Shown piece by piece: positions 48,465 through 59,932 of a DNA stretch of 64,000 nucleotides. The notes under the pieces are model-generated. The model did no database searches, was not told where the DNA came from, and saw only the letters and a program-made list of their open reading frames with translations. The position numbers and the translations under genes were made by a program. This stretch comes from Brevipalpus yothersi (lineage: Eukaryota > Arthropoda > Arachnida > Trombidiformes > Tenuipalpidae), in the NCBI GenBank assembly GCA_003956705.1, contig QZCP01000020.1:48811-112810 (forward strand). Direction: 5' to 3'. The number at the start of each line of letters is the position of its first letter. The first letter of the stretch is position 1.

Positions 48465-50546
48465 ATGGGTGACGGAAAAAGGCCATTCCTAAGTATGGCT
48501 GAGATTTTCGGTGAAGACGAAGATGATGATGATAATGAGATTCCACCCATTAAACGAACTAAGCAAGAGAAGCCAGATACTCCATCACCTCCACCACAAT
48601 CATCCGGAAATCATGCCATTATGGATATTGATCTGGATGATGAAGATGATGCAAGATTGTATGGAGAAGGTGATCCTGATGTGGCAACAAACGAATCACG
48701 TCCACTTCTGAGACATGATGATACTCTTGACAAATTGGAGTTGCCAAAAGATATGGATTGCTTAATGCATGAAATGCTCGAATTAGACCCCAATTTCAAA
48801 GATTCCATCAACAATCCCATAACTTCATACATTTCTAGTTATCGTTCCAAAATTCGTGATCTCTCTCAAGTGACAACTTTTGGTGAGGTGCAACTCTATC
48901 AAGTAGCTTTTTTACCATACTTAATTGCTAATTTTGCTCAAGATATTCATGATAAGATCAAAAATTGTCGGGAAAATTCAGCTGAAGATCTCTTCATTCT
49001 ATTCAAGAGAGAAGATGATAAGTTTGTGGATTTTCGATGTTTCTCAATCAGAACAGGCTCTTCATCAGGAGTATTTAGTTTCAAGACAGGCGATTTTGTG
49101 CTCATTAACCGAGTCTTGCGACCCAATAACGAGAATGATCCTAAATCCGTATGGAAGCGAGCGGATATTGGCTATGTTGTCAACCATAGTATTCGCAAAA
49201 CTGATCCGAATATTCTTATTGAGAATGTTGTAGCCAAAGCCATTTCAAAGAAGTTAAACGACTGTATCGTTCACGAATTCGCCATAAAAGTTAAGAATTC
49301 TATCGATTTTGTTGAGCGAATGGATTATTACTTATCTGTAAAGCGGTTGGGAAATCTACATTCCTACATCTTACAAGCCAAAGGATTGATTGATCTTCCC
49401 CAAAGTCCTCTTAGGTCAAATCTGATTACTCCAAGAGAAATTGTCAATATTTCCAGCATTACGATTCAACCTGTGTTCTCATCAGATTCTCATGACCTTA
49501 ACGCTGTTCAGAAAGCTCTGGATTTTGTTATTCATAACGATGAAATCAGCTCAAAAATTCTCTGTTTTGATATTAAGTCATCAGATAGAAGGCACCTCCT
49601 TAAACAAGAGATTATTGAGCAGATTTACAGAGCTCTCAAGTATTGTGTAGATGAGGATACCAGGGGCTGTGTCGTTGTCCTCTCAGAAAACCAATGTTTG
49701 GACCGGCTGTATAATGATTTATCTAAAATTGAAGCAGGGCTACACAGAGGTAACTCTACTGATTCTTCTGATGGTCTCGATGGCATCACAAAGCAGTCCT
49801 CATCGAAACAATCAGTTCCAACAAGTCAAAACATTCTTCCTGGTTTTGGAGATGATAGTCAGACCATTCCAGTATCTCGTAGTGATTTCAGAGGAAAAGT
49901 CGTATTTTTAGGCAACAAGGTAACGGAGGACATGGTAAAAAAATCCTGTTGTCGTGAGGTTGTGAGAAATCTCGAAGATCTTCAAAAATCATCCCAACAA
50001 GGAAACGAAAATGATCCAACTAAGCCTCAGAACAGACAATCCAGTCGACAAAATTTCGACGCTTCTACCAGTGCTTGGAAAACTTGTCTCGATTATTTGA
50101 AAGGAAATAGATCAATTGATGATCTAGATCCACAAAAGGTTGCTGAGATGATCACAATGAAGAGAAAAAAACTCCGACGCTTCATCGAAAATTCTTTCAT
50201 CATTCTATCCTCCTATTCCAAGCTCATGGAAACTACGGATCTCCACACCATTTTCAATTTAAAGTCATCCAAAAATCGAATTCTTTGCTGTATTGTTGAC
50301 GATGCCAACGATTACGACGAGACCCAACTAGTCAGCCTGACGAATTATGGAATTGACAAATTTATTCTGTTCAGCGAATTCAACGAGAAAGATGAAGATA
50401 AAGAAGATCAAGAAAAAAGGTTTGCTCTGAAACGCTCTCTCTTTGATCGAATGATTCAAAACTCTATCGAAAGACAAAAAGGTAGTGAATCGCTTTTAGC
50501 GGAGGAGATTGATACCGGAAAGTCTTCAATTGTGAGATTCCAATGA
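48465..50546 (+). CDS. Senataxin/Sen1-like protein with degenerate, truncated helicase core
   Basis: An intronless gene of 693 residues. The N-terminus (MGDGKRPFLSMAEIFGEDEDDDD) is acidic, followed by a basic patch (PIKRTKQEK) that could be a nuclear signal. From about residue 120 the order follows SEN1/SETX: FLPYLIANFAQDI, the barrel-like GDFVLIN and GYVVNHSIRKT, then LGNLHSYILQAKGL and LNAVQKALDF, which sits where helicases have the Q motif (about 345). The next strand, KILCFDIKSSDRRHLL, is where Walker A (GPPGTGKS) should be, but there is no GKS/GKT. CVVVLSENQCLDRL matches motif Ia. ILCCIVDDANDYDETQL matches motif II, with DEAG changed to DDAN. KFILFSEFNEKDE matches motif III, with GDPKQLPP lost. 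The protein ends soon after, without RecA2. It is probably a non-catalytic, RNA-processing-related protein. AATAAA lies near 50669. The homology was found by manual alignment. Confidence 0.72.
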   Translation: MGDGKRPFLSMAEIFGEDEDDDDNEIPPIKRTKQEKPDTPSPPPQSSGNHAIMDIDLDDEDDARLYGEGDPDVATNESRPLLRHDDTLDKLELPKDMDCLMHEMLELDPNFKDSINNPITSYISSYRSKIRDLSQVTTFGEVQLYQVAFLPYLIANFAQDIHDKIKNCRENSAEDLFILFKREDDKFVDFRCFSIRTGSSSGVFSFKTGDFVLINRVLRPNNENDPKSVWKRADIGYVVNHSIRKTDPNILIENVVAKAISKKLNDCIVHEFAIKVKNSIDFVERMDYYLSVKRLGNLHSYILQAKGLIDLPQSPLRSNLITPREIVNISSITIQPVFSSDSHDLNAVQKALDFVIHNDEISSKILCFDIKSSDRRHLLKQEIIEQIYRALKYCVDEDTRGCVVVLSENQCLDRLYNDLSKIEAGLHRGNSTDSSDGLDGITKQSSSKQSVPTSQNILPGFGDDSQTIPVSRSDFRGKVVFLGNKVTEDMVKKSCCREVVRNLEDLQKSSQQGNENDPTKPQNRQSSRQNFDASTSAWKTCLDYLKGNRSIDDLDPQKVAEMITMKRKKLRRFIENSFIILSSYSKLMETTDLHTIFNLKSSKNRILCCIVDDANDYDETQLVSLTNYGIDKFILFSEFNEKDEDKEDQEKRFALKRSLFDRMIQNSIERQKGSESLLAEEIDTGKSSIVRFQ

Positions 50547-50668
50547 TCGTATTCGTTCACTTGAGCAAAGGTTTGGCCAATGAAAACTTGTGATTTCTGT
50601 TCAAAACTCTTAATAATTGTCTAAATTTCATGTTTATACAACTCATGTTCTTACTTAAATCTGTTCGT

Positions 50669-50674
50669 TAATAA
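50669..50674 (+). other. Poly(A) signal of the senataxin-like gene
   Basis: AATAAA about 125 bases after the stop codon. Confidence 0.65.
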
Positions 50675-51276
50675 AACGTTACTGTTCTCTTCAAAAGCCT
50701 CTTCGTTCATCTCTCATTATCTTCCAATTCTGGTAGGCCCAGCAAAGCCTCATCTTACTTGTCTATCAGCCCATCTCCGCCAGAGAAACAATTTCAGCAT
50801 TTCATTACACCAGCTTCAACAATTAAAATCTAACTAGATTGACTAATATTATCTTCGACGATCAATTCAAGCGATTCTCGCCTCTCTGACCTTAAAAGAT
50901 TCCCGAACTTTCAAGCTTACGCTTCAATTCTTGAAGGAAGAATTTTAAGCAAAGAGCTCTAATACGAGCACTGGATGTGAGGATAAATCTATGTCATGCC
51001 TTGATTCGATTTGGCGTGAACACCTTCAAATTCAGTACTAATCATGATTTTCTACTCCTAAATTGCTTAAAAAGCAATTCGATCCATGAATTTGCATATT
51101 ATGGGCCTTTTCATGCAAATTAGCTCCGCAAAGTGAGCGAGTGCAGCCGCTCAAATGAATTGGAGGCTTGAGAACTTCTTTGGCAACTTTTAATCGAATG
51201 ACACAAGCTAGCTACTGATCAAAATGTGCAAAGTGGACAATTTTCTTACAAACTTATCTACAGCTATTCTTGTGCC

Positions 51277-52778
51277 ATGATTGTGCAAGCTTTTTTGTTG
51301 ATCATTTTCGAAAACTTGAGCCTCCTAGAGCTTGTGGCCTCTCGACGATGTCCAGCGCTATCTCGTTACGCTCATCCAGTGAATCCAGAGAAGGTAAGTC
51401 ATCAATTTTTATGAAAAATCTTTTCACTTCTGTAATCTAAGGAACTTGAATTTCCAGTATAAGGGAAAATGGTACACTATCGAACGAATACCAAACATTT
51501 ACGAGATTGGAACTCGATGTTCGATGACTAATCATCACTTTTACAGAGATGAATTCTTTTTCGTTGAGAACATTGGGTGTAGTAAGTGGTGAGTAGAGAT
51601 AAAAGTTTGTTGATGAACGAATTTTTCTACACACTCTGAGCGTAGAATTTTTACTTAGGAATGTTCGTCGAGTTTTGAGTGGCATTGGAATCTTTTTTGA
51701 TCGCTCAAGTGGTATCATGAGAATTCGTTACGATTTCAGTAAGATAGAAACAAAATTTAGCTTTGCAATCCTATTGATTGATCCATTCATATTTTGACAA
51801 GCTCGACCCAAAGATCATACATATTGGATCATTGCAACAGATTATGAAAGCTATTCTGTTGTGGTCTCTTGTAGACCTGGACTCTTTGGGATGACCCATC
51901 ATGGTTAGTGTTCGTAGAATTACAATTAATTCTCTTGTATAATATCAATACCGTGCTAGTGAATCTCACATCCAATATTAATCACCAGAAGCGATATGGA
52001 TTCATTCGAGGAAGCCTTCCCTGGATCCGAGCACCTTACATTCCCTCCATCAACATTTGAGACGAATTGGTTTCCATCCAGATCATCTTGAGAAAGTTTC
52101 CCATCAAGACTGTCCCGAAACAATATTAGGATCATTCGAATGTAAGCCCAAGAGTCCATCCAAACCCAATGAACAATTTCCACCCTCAATGTTGCTATCG
52201 ATGCTCAAACCTCCCAACAAAGAAACCATAGCGTCACAGCAAATATTGAACAATTCTTCAAATCAAATGGTGAGAATAAATCAAATATCTCGATTGAAAT
52301 AAATTACATAATATTATTCTATTTTAAGGCAAATATAACCATTCCATCATCTATCAGGCCCACTAAAAAACGCCCATCAACATCAACCACTTTGAAACCG
52401 ATCATTCAGAGGCCAAGTCTACAAGATTTGCAACACTTACAGACGATGATCGGTTATCATAATTTTCAACCCGTAATTCAGCCTGTTATTCAATCATCAA
52501 TCCAAATGCAACTGACCAGTCATCTTAAATTGCCTTCACGTCCACCCATCATGAATACAGCTGGAATATGGCTAGATATAGATTGTCCGTTTATTCCTCT
52601 GTCCCATTTGAATAAGACGAGTATGTTTCCAAGTCGATGTGATGCTATAGTTATACGCAATGGACATAAGCCAAGCTCATTACAAATTGTAAAATCATTA
52701 ATATCTGACCATAAGTTTGATTTGAAAAATGATCCTAAAGAACTTTCAGAGAATATTGCCAATAAAACGAGGATCTAA
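51277..52778 (+). CDS. Apolipoprotein-D-type lipocalin with long C-terminal extension
   Basis: Six exons: 51277-51393, 51458-51588, 51659-51738, 51802-51903, 51989-52269 and 52329-52778. All five introns (59-85 nt) are GT-AG and every phase closes, giving 386 residues. After a signal peptide (MIVQAFLLIIFENLSLLELV) come the lipocalin hallmarks: CPAL, then SCR1 YKGKWYTIERIPNIYEIGTRC (residues 40-60), SCR2 TDYESYSVV (from 122) and SCR3 WIHSRKP (from 147), followed by the usual helix and a final Cys near 185. Lipocalins of this type bind small hydrophobic ligands outside the cell. Normal members end here. This one adds about 200 polar, Pro/Gln/Ser-rich residues with two more cysteines (DIDCPF, SRCDA) and possible N-glycosylation sites. 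The tail matches nothing I recognise. The gene is convergent with the peroxidase, with 363 bases between stop codons. Confidence 0.9.
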
Positions 52779-53141
52779 AGACTGTCTCTCAAGAATTCTG
52801 GAGCATATAAACAAGTTTTTCTCGGAATTCCGACAAAAAGGGTCGAAAAGTATTTATTTCACATAGACGTTCTCAGTAAACATCCCATATTTGGCCTAAA
52901 AGTGCGAAGAAAATTTATACAATGAAATTATTCAAAATTTACACTTCAGCTTGATTATCCTGAATAATTTAAAGATTTTAAAACTTTATGCAGGCTGTTG
53001 TTGCACAGTTAATTTTTCATTTCATCTGGTCATGAAATCTTTTCTCGAAGAAGCAAAAAAATCAAGCAAATCTATCAAAATTGATTGAATCTATGAGAAA
53101 AGGTTAAGTTTCTCATAAAATCGTAGCTGTTATCCTCATGT

Positions 53142-56100
53142 TCAAGACTTGTAGCCATAATTAAAAACGCTCAGATCCATTATCGGCAGCTTGTTACACT
53201 CAACGTAAGGATTGCTATTGAAAAAAATAAAATAAAATTTCTGTTAGAGAGGTTTCACTCATAATATTAACCAAAAAATCAAACATAAAATACTTACGAT
53301 ACTTGATCTGGCATCAAAAATGGATACAATTGGACAGTGTACATATCATCAGTATTGTCACACAATATTCTGGCAAATTTAACTTTTCTAATTTCACTGA
53401 GTTGTTCATGAGTGAATGATGATGGCCAGCCAGAATTTTCATACCAAAAACGATCTCCTCTTCTCAGATTGGCAAATTGTTCAGCGATCAGGCAGGCAAA
53501 TGTTGGGCCAACCAATGAGCCCGGTGATGGATATTCGGACATTCCACCACTCCATAGATCAATATCATCGACATGCTTATAAATGCTAGCCATACGGTGG
53601 ACAGTTTTGTTGTCCATGGTTCCGATGAGATCGTAAAATCCTTTGGCTTCCGGAAGACCACAGAATTTTCTGAATGCATTGTAACCCGGTACTCCAGCTT
53701 CACGAGCTCGATTGATATTGATGGCAGCTAAATCTAGACCAAAGTGTTCTCCAGGCTTTTCAAAAAGATGATTAGTTATTTCGGTTGACACTTCAGGATC
53801 CATTCGACTGGCATGCTGATTGATCAGACCAAGAATGAAGGAATCCATGTATCCAGGCTTGTAAAGATCGTATGGCTGCTGGATAAGCTGGGAAAGTCGA
53901 ATTGATTCTGCGGAAGAAAGAATGATTTTCGGTGAGTTCAGATTATTCGCTAATTATATTTGGAATTCTATTTTCTTATTCATCGATTTTTTTTATTCTT
54001 TTTTCCTTTTCCTTCCTGCCTTCTTCATCATCTCGATTTCAATTAAGTCACTAAAATGAGCGATAAGCAACGAAATACACTTACCAAGTTTTTCATGATA
54101 TTTATTATATCGTTCAACAACATCGGGAACCAGTGAATGAAGTCTGTAAGCTCCTGATTGAAATCCTAATCTCATGGCGGCATTTATTTTCGGATCATAA
54201 CCCTCATAATAGCCTTTGGCAACAAGATCAAGTCCATACTTGTGCATTTTATCTCGTCCAAGAAGAACAGGCAAAAATTCATTGAAAGTAATATGTTGGA
54301 AAGTTGCGATCACAATTCGTCGAGCTTCTTGATACACAGTCTCATCATCCCATTCATGATTAGCATGAGCCAAATAATCGGCAATACGATTATGTTCTCT
54401 CAACCAGATTGTCTGTAGAGCTGTAAGTGTGATTTGAACATTAACTCGAGTATCTCCAGCCTCAAAGCAAAACAGATTATGGCGACCAGTTCGTTCACAA
54501 CCCTTATCAGGATCATCAGTTTTCATTGGTAGCAAATCTTTCATTCCGTGTTCATTATACAATTGTGTACTTCGAAGACGTCCTCCCTTCTTTTCTCTCA
54601 ATTTTTGAGCAAGTTCCTGGGTTGAACCGTATATATAGCTGGCATCAATGTATGCCGAAATACCGGTGATCTGGGATCGTGGACCCATTGGACATCCGGG
54701 CTTAAGGCCGGCAAGTGTGCGGACAAAGTTCATACATTCACGCTTGAAAAATTTGAAGAATGGATCGTCTTTTGGAATTTTGATCGGCAAACAGCTTGGA
54801 TGTGATGAATGTTCTTCTTCACAGCATTTCAAATTTTCACCAAACTCATCGGTGGCAGCTACACCTTGTGATATATCGTGATCAACCAATTGACCGAAGG
54901 ACATGAATGCATTTGTAATGTATACGTCTCGAGCACTTATATCTTGATGCAAATAAAAGCTGACCAATCGTGGTGAGGGCAATTCAGAATCATCATCTGA
55001 TGACCTTCTAGGCTCAGCAATTCCTGTAAAGAGTATTTGATTTCTATTAGTTTCTTCAGCTTGAATAACCGGACAATCAGGATTTAAGAGGTTATTTTAG
55101 CATTTTCTATTCTCTTTTGTAGTCGTGAAAGAGCTGGTCCTTATGATCTAAAAACTCATGACAGTTCTAGAATTCTATCGTCAACACTTGTATTCTGCCT
55201 CGATGATATTAGCTGACACTATATCGTCCCAATATGTGACCAGCTCTGAATCGTCACCACTTCCCATCGTTCGATATGAGAATGTGTGTTCGAAAAATAA
55301 AAAGATGGTGTCTGATAAACGAATCATAGCTGAAATTTCTGTGCCAATCGAACCATCAATCTTACTGCACGTGTTTAGCTAAATCTTCATTAATTAGTTA
55401 ACATAGCCATGGCTCATTATGTTGATTAATGTATAGGACACTAATCTAGTCTTCTGATCTCTTCAATTAATATGTCCTCTTCCGAATTTTGCGGGGATTT
55501 GATCTGATTGGAAAGAATCAAAATCAGTTCGCTAATCATTATTCCGCATCCAACTTCACCGCACTATTGGATCAAATCAATCCTAAGCAATCGAATTTAA
55601 ACGAGTTGAGCGAATTTCGTGAAATTTTTTCGAAATTGAGATGCTCAAACATACCGTCAGCATATGCAGGAGGAAGGAATCGAACTATAGCCGATCTGGC
55701 ACTTCCCCATGATGGATATTCCAAATTATTGCACATTCCGGTGAGTGTACGATACTTGGCCACTTCACATTTGACCGGTTGCAAGAAAGCGGGACATATT
55801 TCTTTTATTGATGTCTTGTAGGTATCAATTCGTGGTAGGCCAAAAAGAATGGCTTCTCGAGACAAATCATACCAACTGGCAAGTAAGCGAGTTGCTTCGA
55901 GAAGAATTTCACCAGAAACAGCCACATGGTGTGGTTTGGGTTGATCTGATGAAAGTTCTTTAATTTCTTCTGGTACAAAGCTTCCCAGTCTCATTTTGGC
56001 TTCCATCACAGCTCGATTAACATCTTCATAAGAGATGCAAACTTGACCTTCCGATGGATGATACGTTGTTCTTCTCAGGCTGTTTTTTTTTCGTTAGATT

Positions 56101-57253
56101 GAAAGAAAGTAGACAAAAATGAATAAATTTTTGAGATAACGGGATCAAAATTTTCGAAAGTAATTCTCAACATTATGTTGGAAAAATTAAATGGAAGGTC
56201 ATGTTTTTTTCCGGTCAAAATAACCGAGATATGAAGGAATAACTCTTATAAATTATAATAATGATAATATTTTAGCCTTAATAACAAGAGACTCTTTTTC
56301 TGAGGCTCAGTTTCTCAGCCTCAATTCACCAAATTTTTGAGCTTGAATTTTTTTTCTACAATTAATTTGGAAATCAGAACAACTTGTCCACAGATAAATC
56401 TTTATATTATAATCAATTCCTTTTCTCTTAATACTTTGGCACGATTTGGTTTTCTCGGTTGATGAAATCACGTTTTGAAGAAGCATAATGAAGGCCAAGA
56501 GCTTTTTTCTTCTTAACAAAATTAGGTGAGTGATGATGGTTACTGGTGGCTGATGAATAAATTTTGCATAATTTTGACCAATTGTTTCAAAATTGTACTT
56601 AATCCGAAAAGTTTTGCAATCAAGCTGATTTAAAAGTACGTAAGACACTAATTCACACACATAAAAACTGGAAAACCAAAACAAATCAACTGTGAACATG
56701 ATCAATTCGATTTTTCTCCGACAAACTTTTCATCTTTTTTTCTTCCAATTTGTTTAGTAGGTGTGTGAAAGATAAAATTTTTCCAACATTTCACTCAAAC
56801 ATTGTTCGATTTGCTTTTCTTTTCCAACATTTTTCCACTATTATTCTCATTCACAAAATCGAGAAAAGAAATTCAATTCAATCGGAAAGAAAGTTATTGG
56901 GTTGAGTGAAAAGATTCTCATTGCCTTCCCTTCTAATCATCGAAAATATTTGAAATCTTCTGTACACTATACTGTATACTGTCTCATAATAACTATGTTA
57001 TTTCTTTCCTACCACGTTCAAAAGAGTTTTGTATTTTGACCATCCTTCGAAATTCAATTAACACACTCACCTTGGTACATAATTGGCTAAGTATGAAAGA
57101 CCTGATGCCATTGCTGGCTCGGGGCCGTAAGGCTTACTTTGACTCACAATCAGAGCACATTCTGTGTGAGGGCCAGATGTGTATGGCCTGTCAATGTGAT
57201 TGTAAAGATTGGCAAATCCAAAATTTGCTGAGGTCGAAAGAATTGTGAAAATA
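53142..57253 (-). CDS. Animal haem peroxidase (chorion peroxidase/peroxinectin type), 5' end missing
   Basis: Five exons on the - strand: 57071-57253, 55655-56079, 54085-55023, 53298-53907 and 53142-53214. Junction phases agree throughout and give at least 743 residues. Expected family blocks run in order: KYRTLTGMCNNLEYPSWG, RFLPPAYADG, FGQLVDHDIS with the distal His and haem-ester Asp, and YIDASYIYGS (calcium site). Then come AGDTRVNVQITL with the distal Arg, WLREHNRIA, AYRLHSLVP with the proximal His, and INRAREAGVPGYN. These enzymes are secreted or membrane-linked and oxidise substrates with H2O2, for example in cuticle or eggshell crosslinking or immunity. The first exon seen is internal: it follows CTATTTTCCAG and is entered after two bases of a codon, so the start and signal peptide lie upstream and were not found. 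The usual haem-ester Glu appears to be Val here. Confidence 0.93.
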
Positions 57254-58877
57254 CTGGAAAATAGGGAGAAATAGAAAAATTTCAATGAGAAACAAAGATC
57301 TTATTCAGGGTAGTCCCAAGAGCCATGAGCAAATGATGATGAATTGGGTAGGAAATAATGATGAGAATCCTCGGAGATAATGAAAAGTTTGATCAAAATC
57401 TTCAATGATATTCCATTGCAACTAATGTTTCATGCAAACACACAGTCCCTTTCAATTTTTCGAATGTACTTTTATGCTGGGCTGAATGAAAATCATTCAG
57501 TTCGGGAAGCTTGGGTCCAAGGTATTTTGTGGATCAAGATTGAAACCAAGTCACTCGGGCAAATTTCTAGTTCAGATTTGAATTCTCTTTCAGATGAATA
57601 GTATGCTATAAGATATAGTTTGGCAAATTTTTACTCCACATCAAGAGGGCTAAACTCGAATTTTAAATTTGAATTCATAGAGAAGAATGAACAATTTTTT
57701 CATATTCAATATATCTATTAGAACTGGCCCCTTCCATCAGAATGAAGAAAGGCAATCCTTTTTCGAGGTGTAGCATGCTGAAAGAAGTCTTCTTGTGGCT
57801 TTTGGTTACAGATAATTTTGGGTAACCAAAAAGATTCCACTTTTTTTCATCGAATTATTCAGTCAGCCAACAATGTTTGGAATGGGCAGAAAAAAAAGTA
57901 AAAACTTGAGTTTCTACTTTCAATCAAGAGTGAATTGAGGCCTCCAAAATGCCAATCAATAAGAGAGAGAATATTGACTCTCAAACAATCGAATGTGAGC
58001 GATGAAAGATTCGATGTGGTTCATAAAAAATGATGGAAGCTAATCAGATCAAATTGTATCAAGTATTGAGATAGTGATGAAGGGTCAAATTTCGATAGCT
58101 ACTGAATTTCGATAAGCTTAGCTACTTAGAATCAAGCATATCAGGTGGTATATGGGAGATCACCGTAAGTTTATTACCATCAAAGTAGGCTTTGATTCAT
58201 CATCATGTGAGGGTGGAAAACATTAAGTGTTTGAGTTGAATTGATTGTTGACCGGTAAGTATCACTTTTGAACAATAGCCAATGAGTTTGATAATTTTGA
58301 TAACCGGAAACAATCATATTTTTGCTCTCAAAAATTGCTTATTTTTCTCCCCTAAAAAGTGATAGAAGAGAAGAATAGATAATGGAAAAACTTTTATCAC
58401 TTTCAGTCATCAAAAATCATTATATCCATCAAGTTGATGAGAGAGATATATATTTGTTATCTAGATAACAAATAGTAGGTTATTTGGTCGAATGATCTGG
58501 GATGAGCATTTTTGCACCACTAAGTGATGATCTTGAAAACAATAGCAATCCAATGATTCCGGTGGCATCAAGTGAATTGATACACCAATCTTCCTACTTT
58601 TCACCGCTCATCGATTGTCCACAACTGAAGAGAGAGCATATAAAAAGATGGGTCAAAGTAAAAGAGTTGAAGCCTCTCTTCCGAATACCAATGGTTGTGG
58701 GCTGATAAAAAATATATATATATTTATATATATGGTTATCAAGTTTTCTTCACTCTCGATTGCATCAAATTAGAGCATAATTCCGGCCTCCGGCATCAAG
58801 AACGAGAATTAAATCATTCGGCCTGTTCATACTCATATACAAACACACGCGCGAACTTGTCTCAGCTTCTCAACATG

Positions 58878-58878
<1 letters not shown>

Positions 58879-58918
<40 letters not shown>
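58879..58918. repeat. (CT)n microsatellite
   Basis: About 20 CT units. Confidence 0.96.
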
Positions 58919-58921
<3 letters not shown>

Positions 58922-59719
58922 CCTCTCTTAACTGATGTTCCGTAAAGATACCCGAAATAAATGGGGCATTTTTTGTGATGATTGGTTAAGAGCAAAACTG
59001 AAGATGAATGAAGTTCCTCTCTCTCTATCTTGAAAAGCAGAACGAAGGCGAACATTTTGTGTGTGTATACACAAACCAGATGAATGGGTCAATCGACGGT
59101 AGCGTTGAAACGAAATAAGAGAGAAAAAGAGAGAGAGAAAGAAAGAAGAGGTTTGGCTGATTAAGTTTATATGGCCACATCTGGCTAAGATCATCACAGC
59201 AGACTGTTTTCGTAGATGGAGATGCAGAAAAGTTGATAGAAAAAAATAAAGATCCATAAGATAGAAGAAGAGAAAAGTTACCTCCGGAAAGAGAGAGAGA
59301 GATGGCGGAAATTCATATGATCTCAGCTTACGATAGATTTTCAACATTTCATGAGATCAGACGGATCATTGCCGAGAGATCATGAATCATTTTGAGCTTG
59401 ATTTGAGCATTTTTTTTGCTCCAAAACATCGACATTTGAGACAATTAATATGCTTATAGAGTATTTTGTGACGGAAAAAAATGAGTCAAAAACTGAGGGA
59501 AGAGGTCACTTTCTCTCTTTTCCAGACTCTCAATGAAACGGCGTGTCACACACATCGGATCATAGTTCAAGTTGTGATTAATGATTTTCTTTTTGTTTTA
59601 ATTGAACTCACATAACTTGTCTATTATTCATCTATTTGAAGACAAAATAGTCTCACCAACAAGTTCCATCATCATCGGAAGTATCAAATATACATATTAT
59701 GCGCTATCAATACACTTAC

Positions 59720-59932
59720 CCACGTGCTGTTCGTATAATTATTATCACTCTCGATTTCAAATTGTGATACTTCCCGTTGTCCAGCTACTAGCCATAAGCT
59801 GCCCAATCGTGAGTAAGTTGCTCCAAATAGCGAAAATGGTAGTCGATCAGAACGAAATTTGCCCTCAAGCAATTGAGCCAGTTGATCTTCTCTCTCTCCT
59901 CTCTCTCTTCTCTCTCTTCCACTCTCTTTCAT
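59720..59932 (-). CDS. Possible first coding exon, product unknown
   Basis: An ATG at 59932 opens 71 codons ending exactly at a good GTAAGT donor (TGG|GTAAGT, phase 0). After a GA-repeat-encoded Arg/Glu stretch, the peptide looks protein-like (LPFSLFGATYSRLGSLWL, then an acidic NNYTNST end). It lies upstream of the peroxidase on the same strand, but its phase does not fit the first peroxidase exon seen, so a linking exon would be needed. It may be chance. Confidence 0.22.

Noticed and set aside
55158..55382. 74-codon + strand open frame
   Set aside because: It lies inside a peroxidase intron and has no supporting motif.
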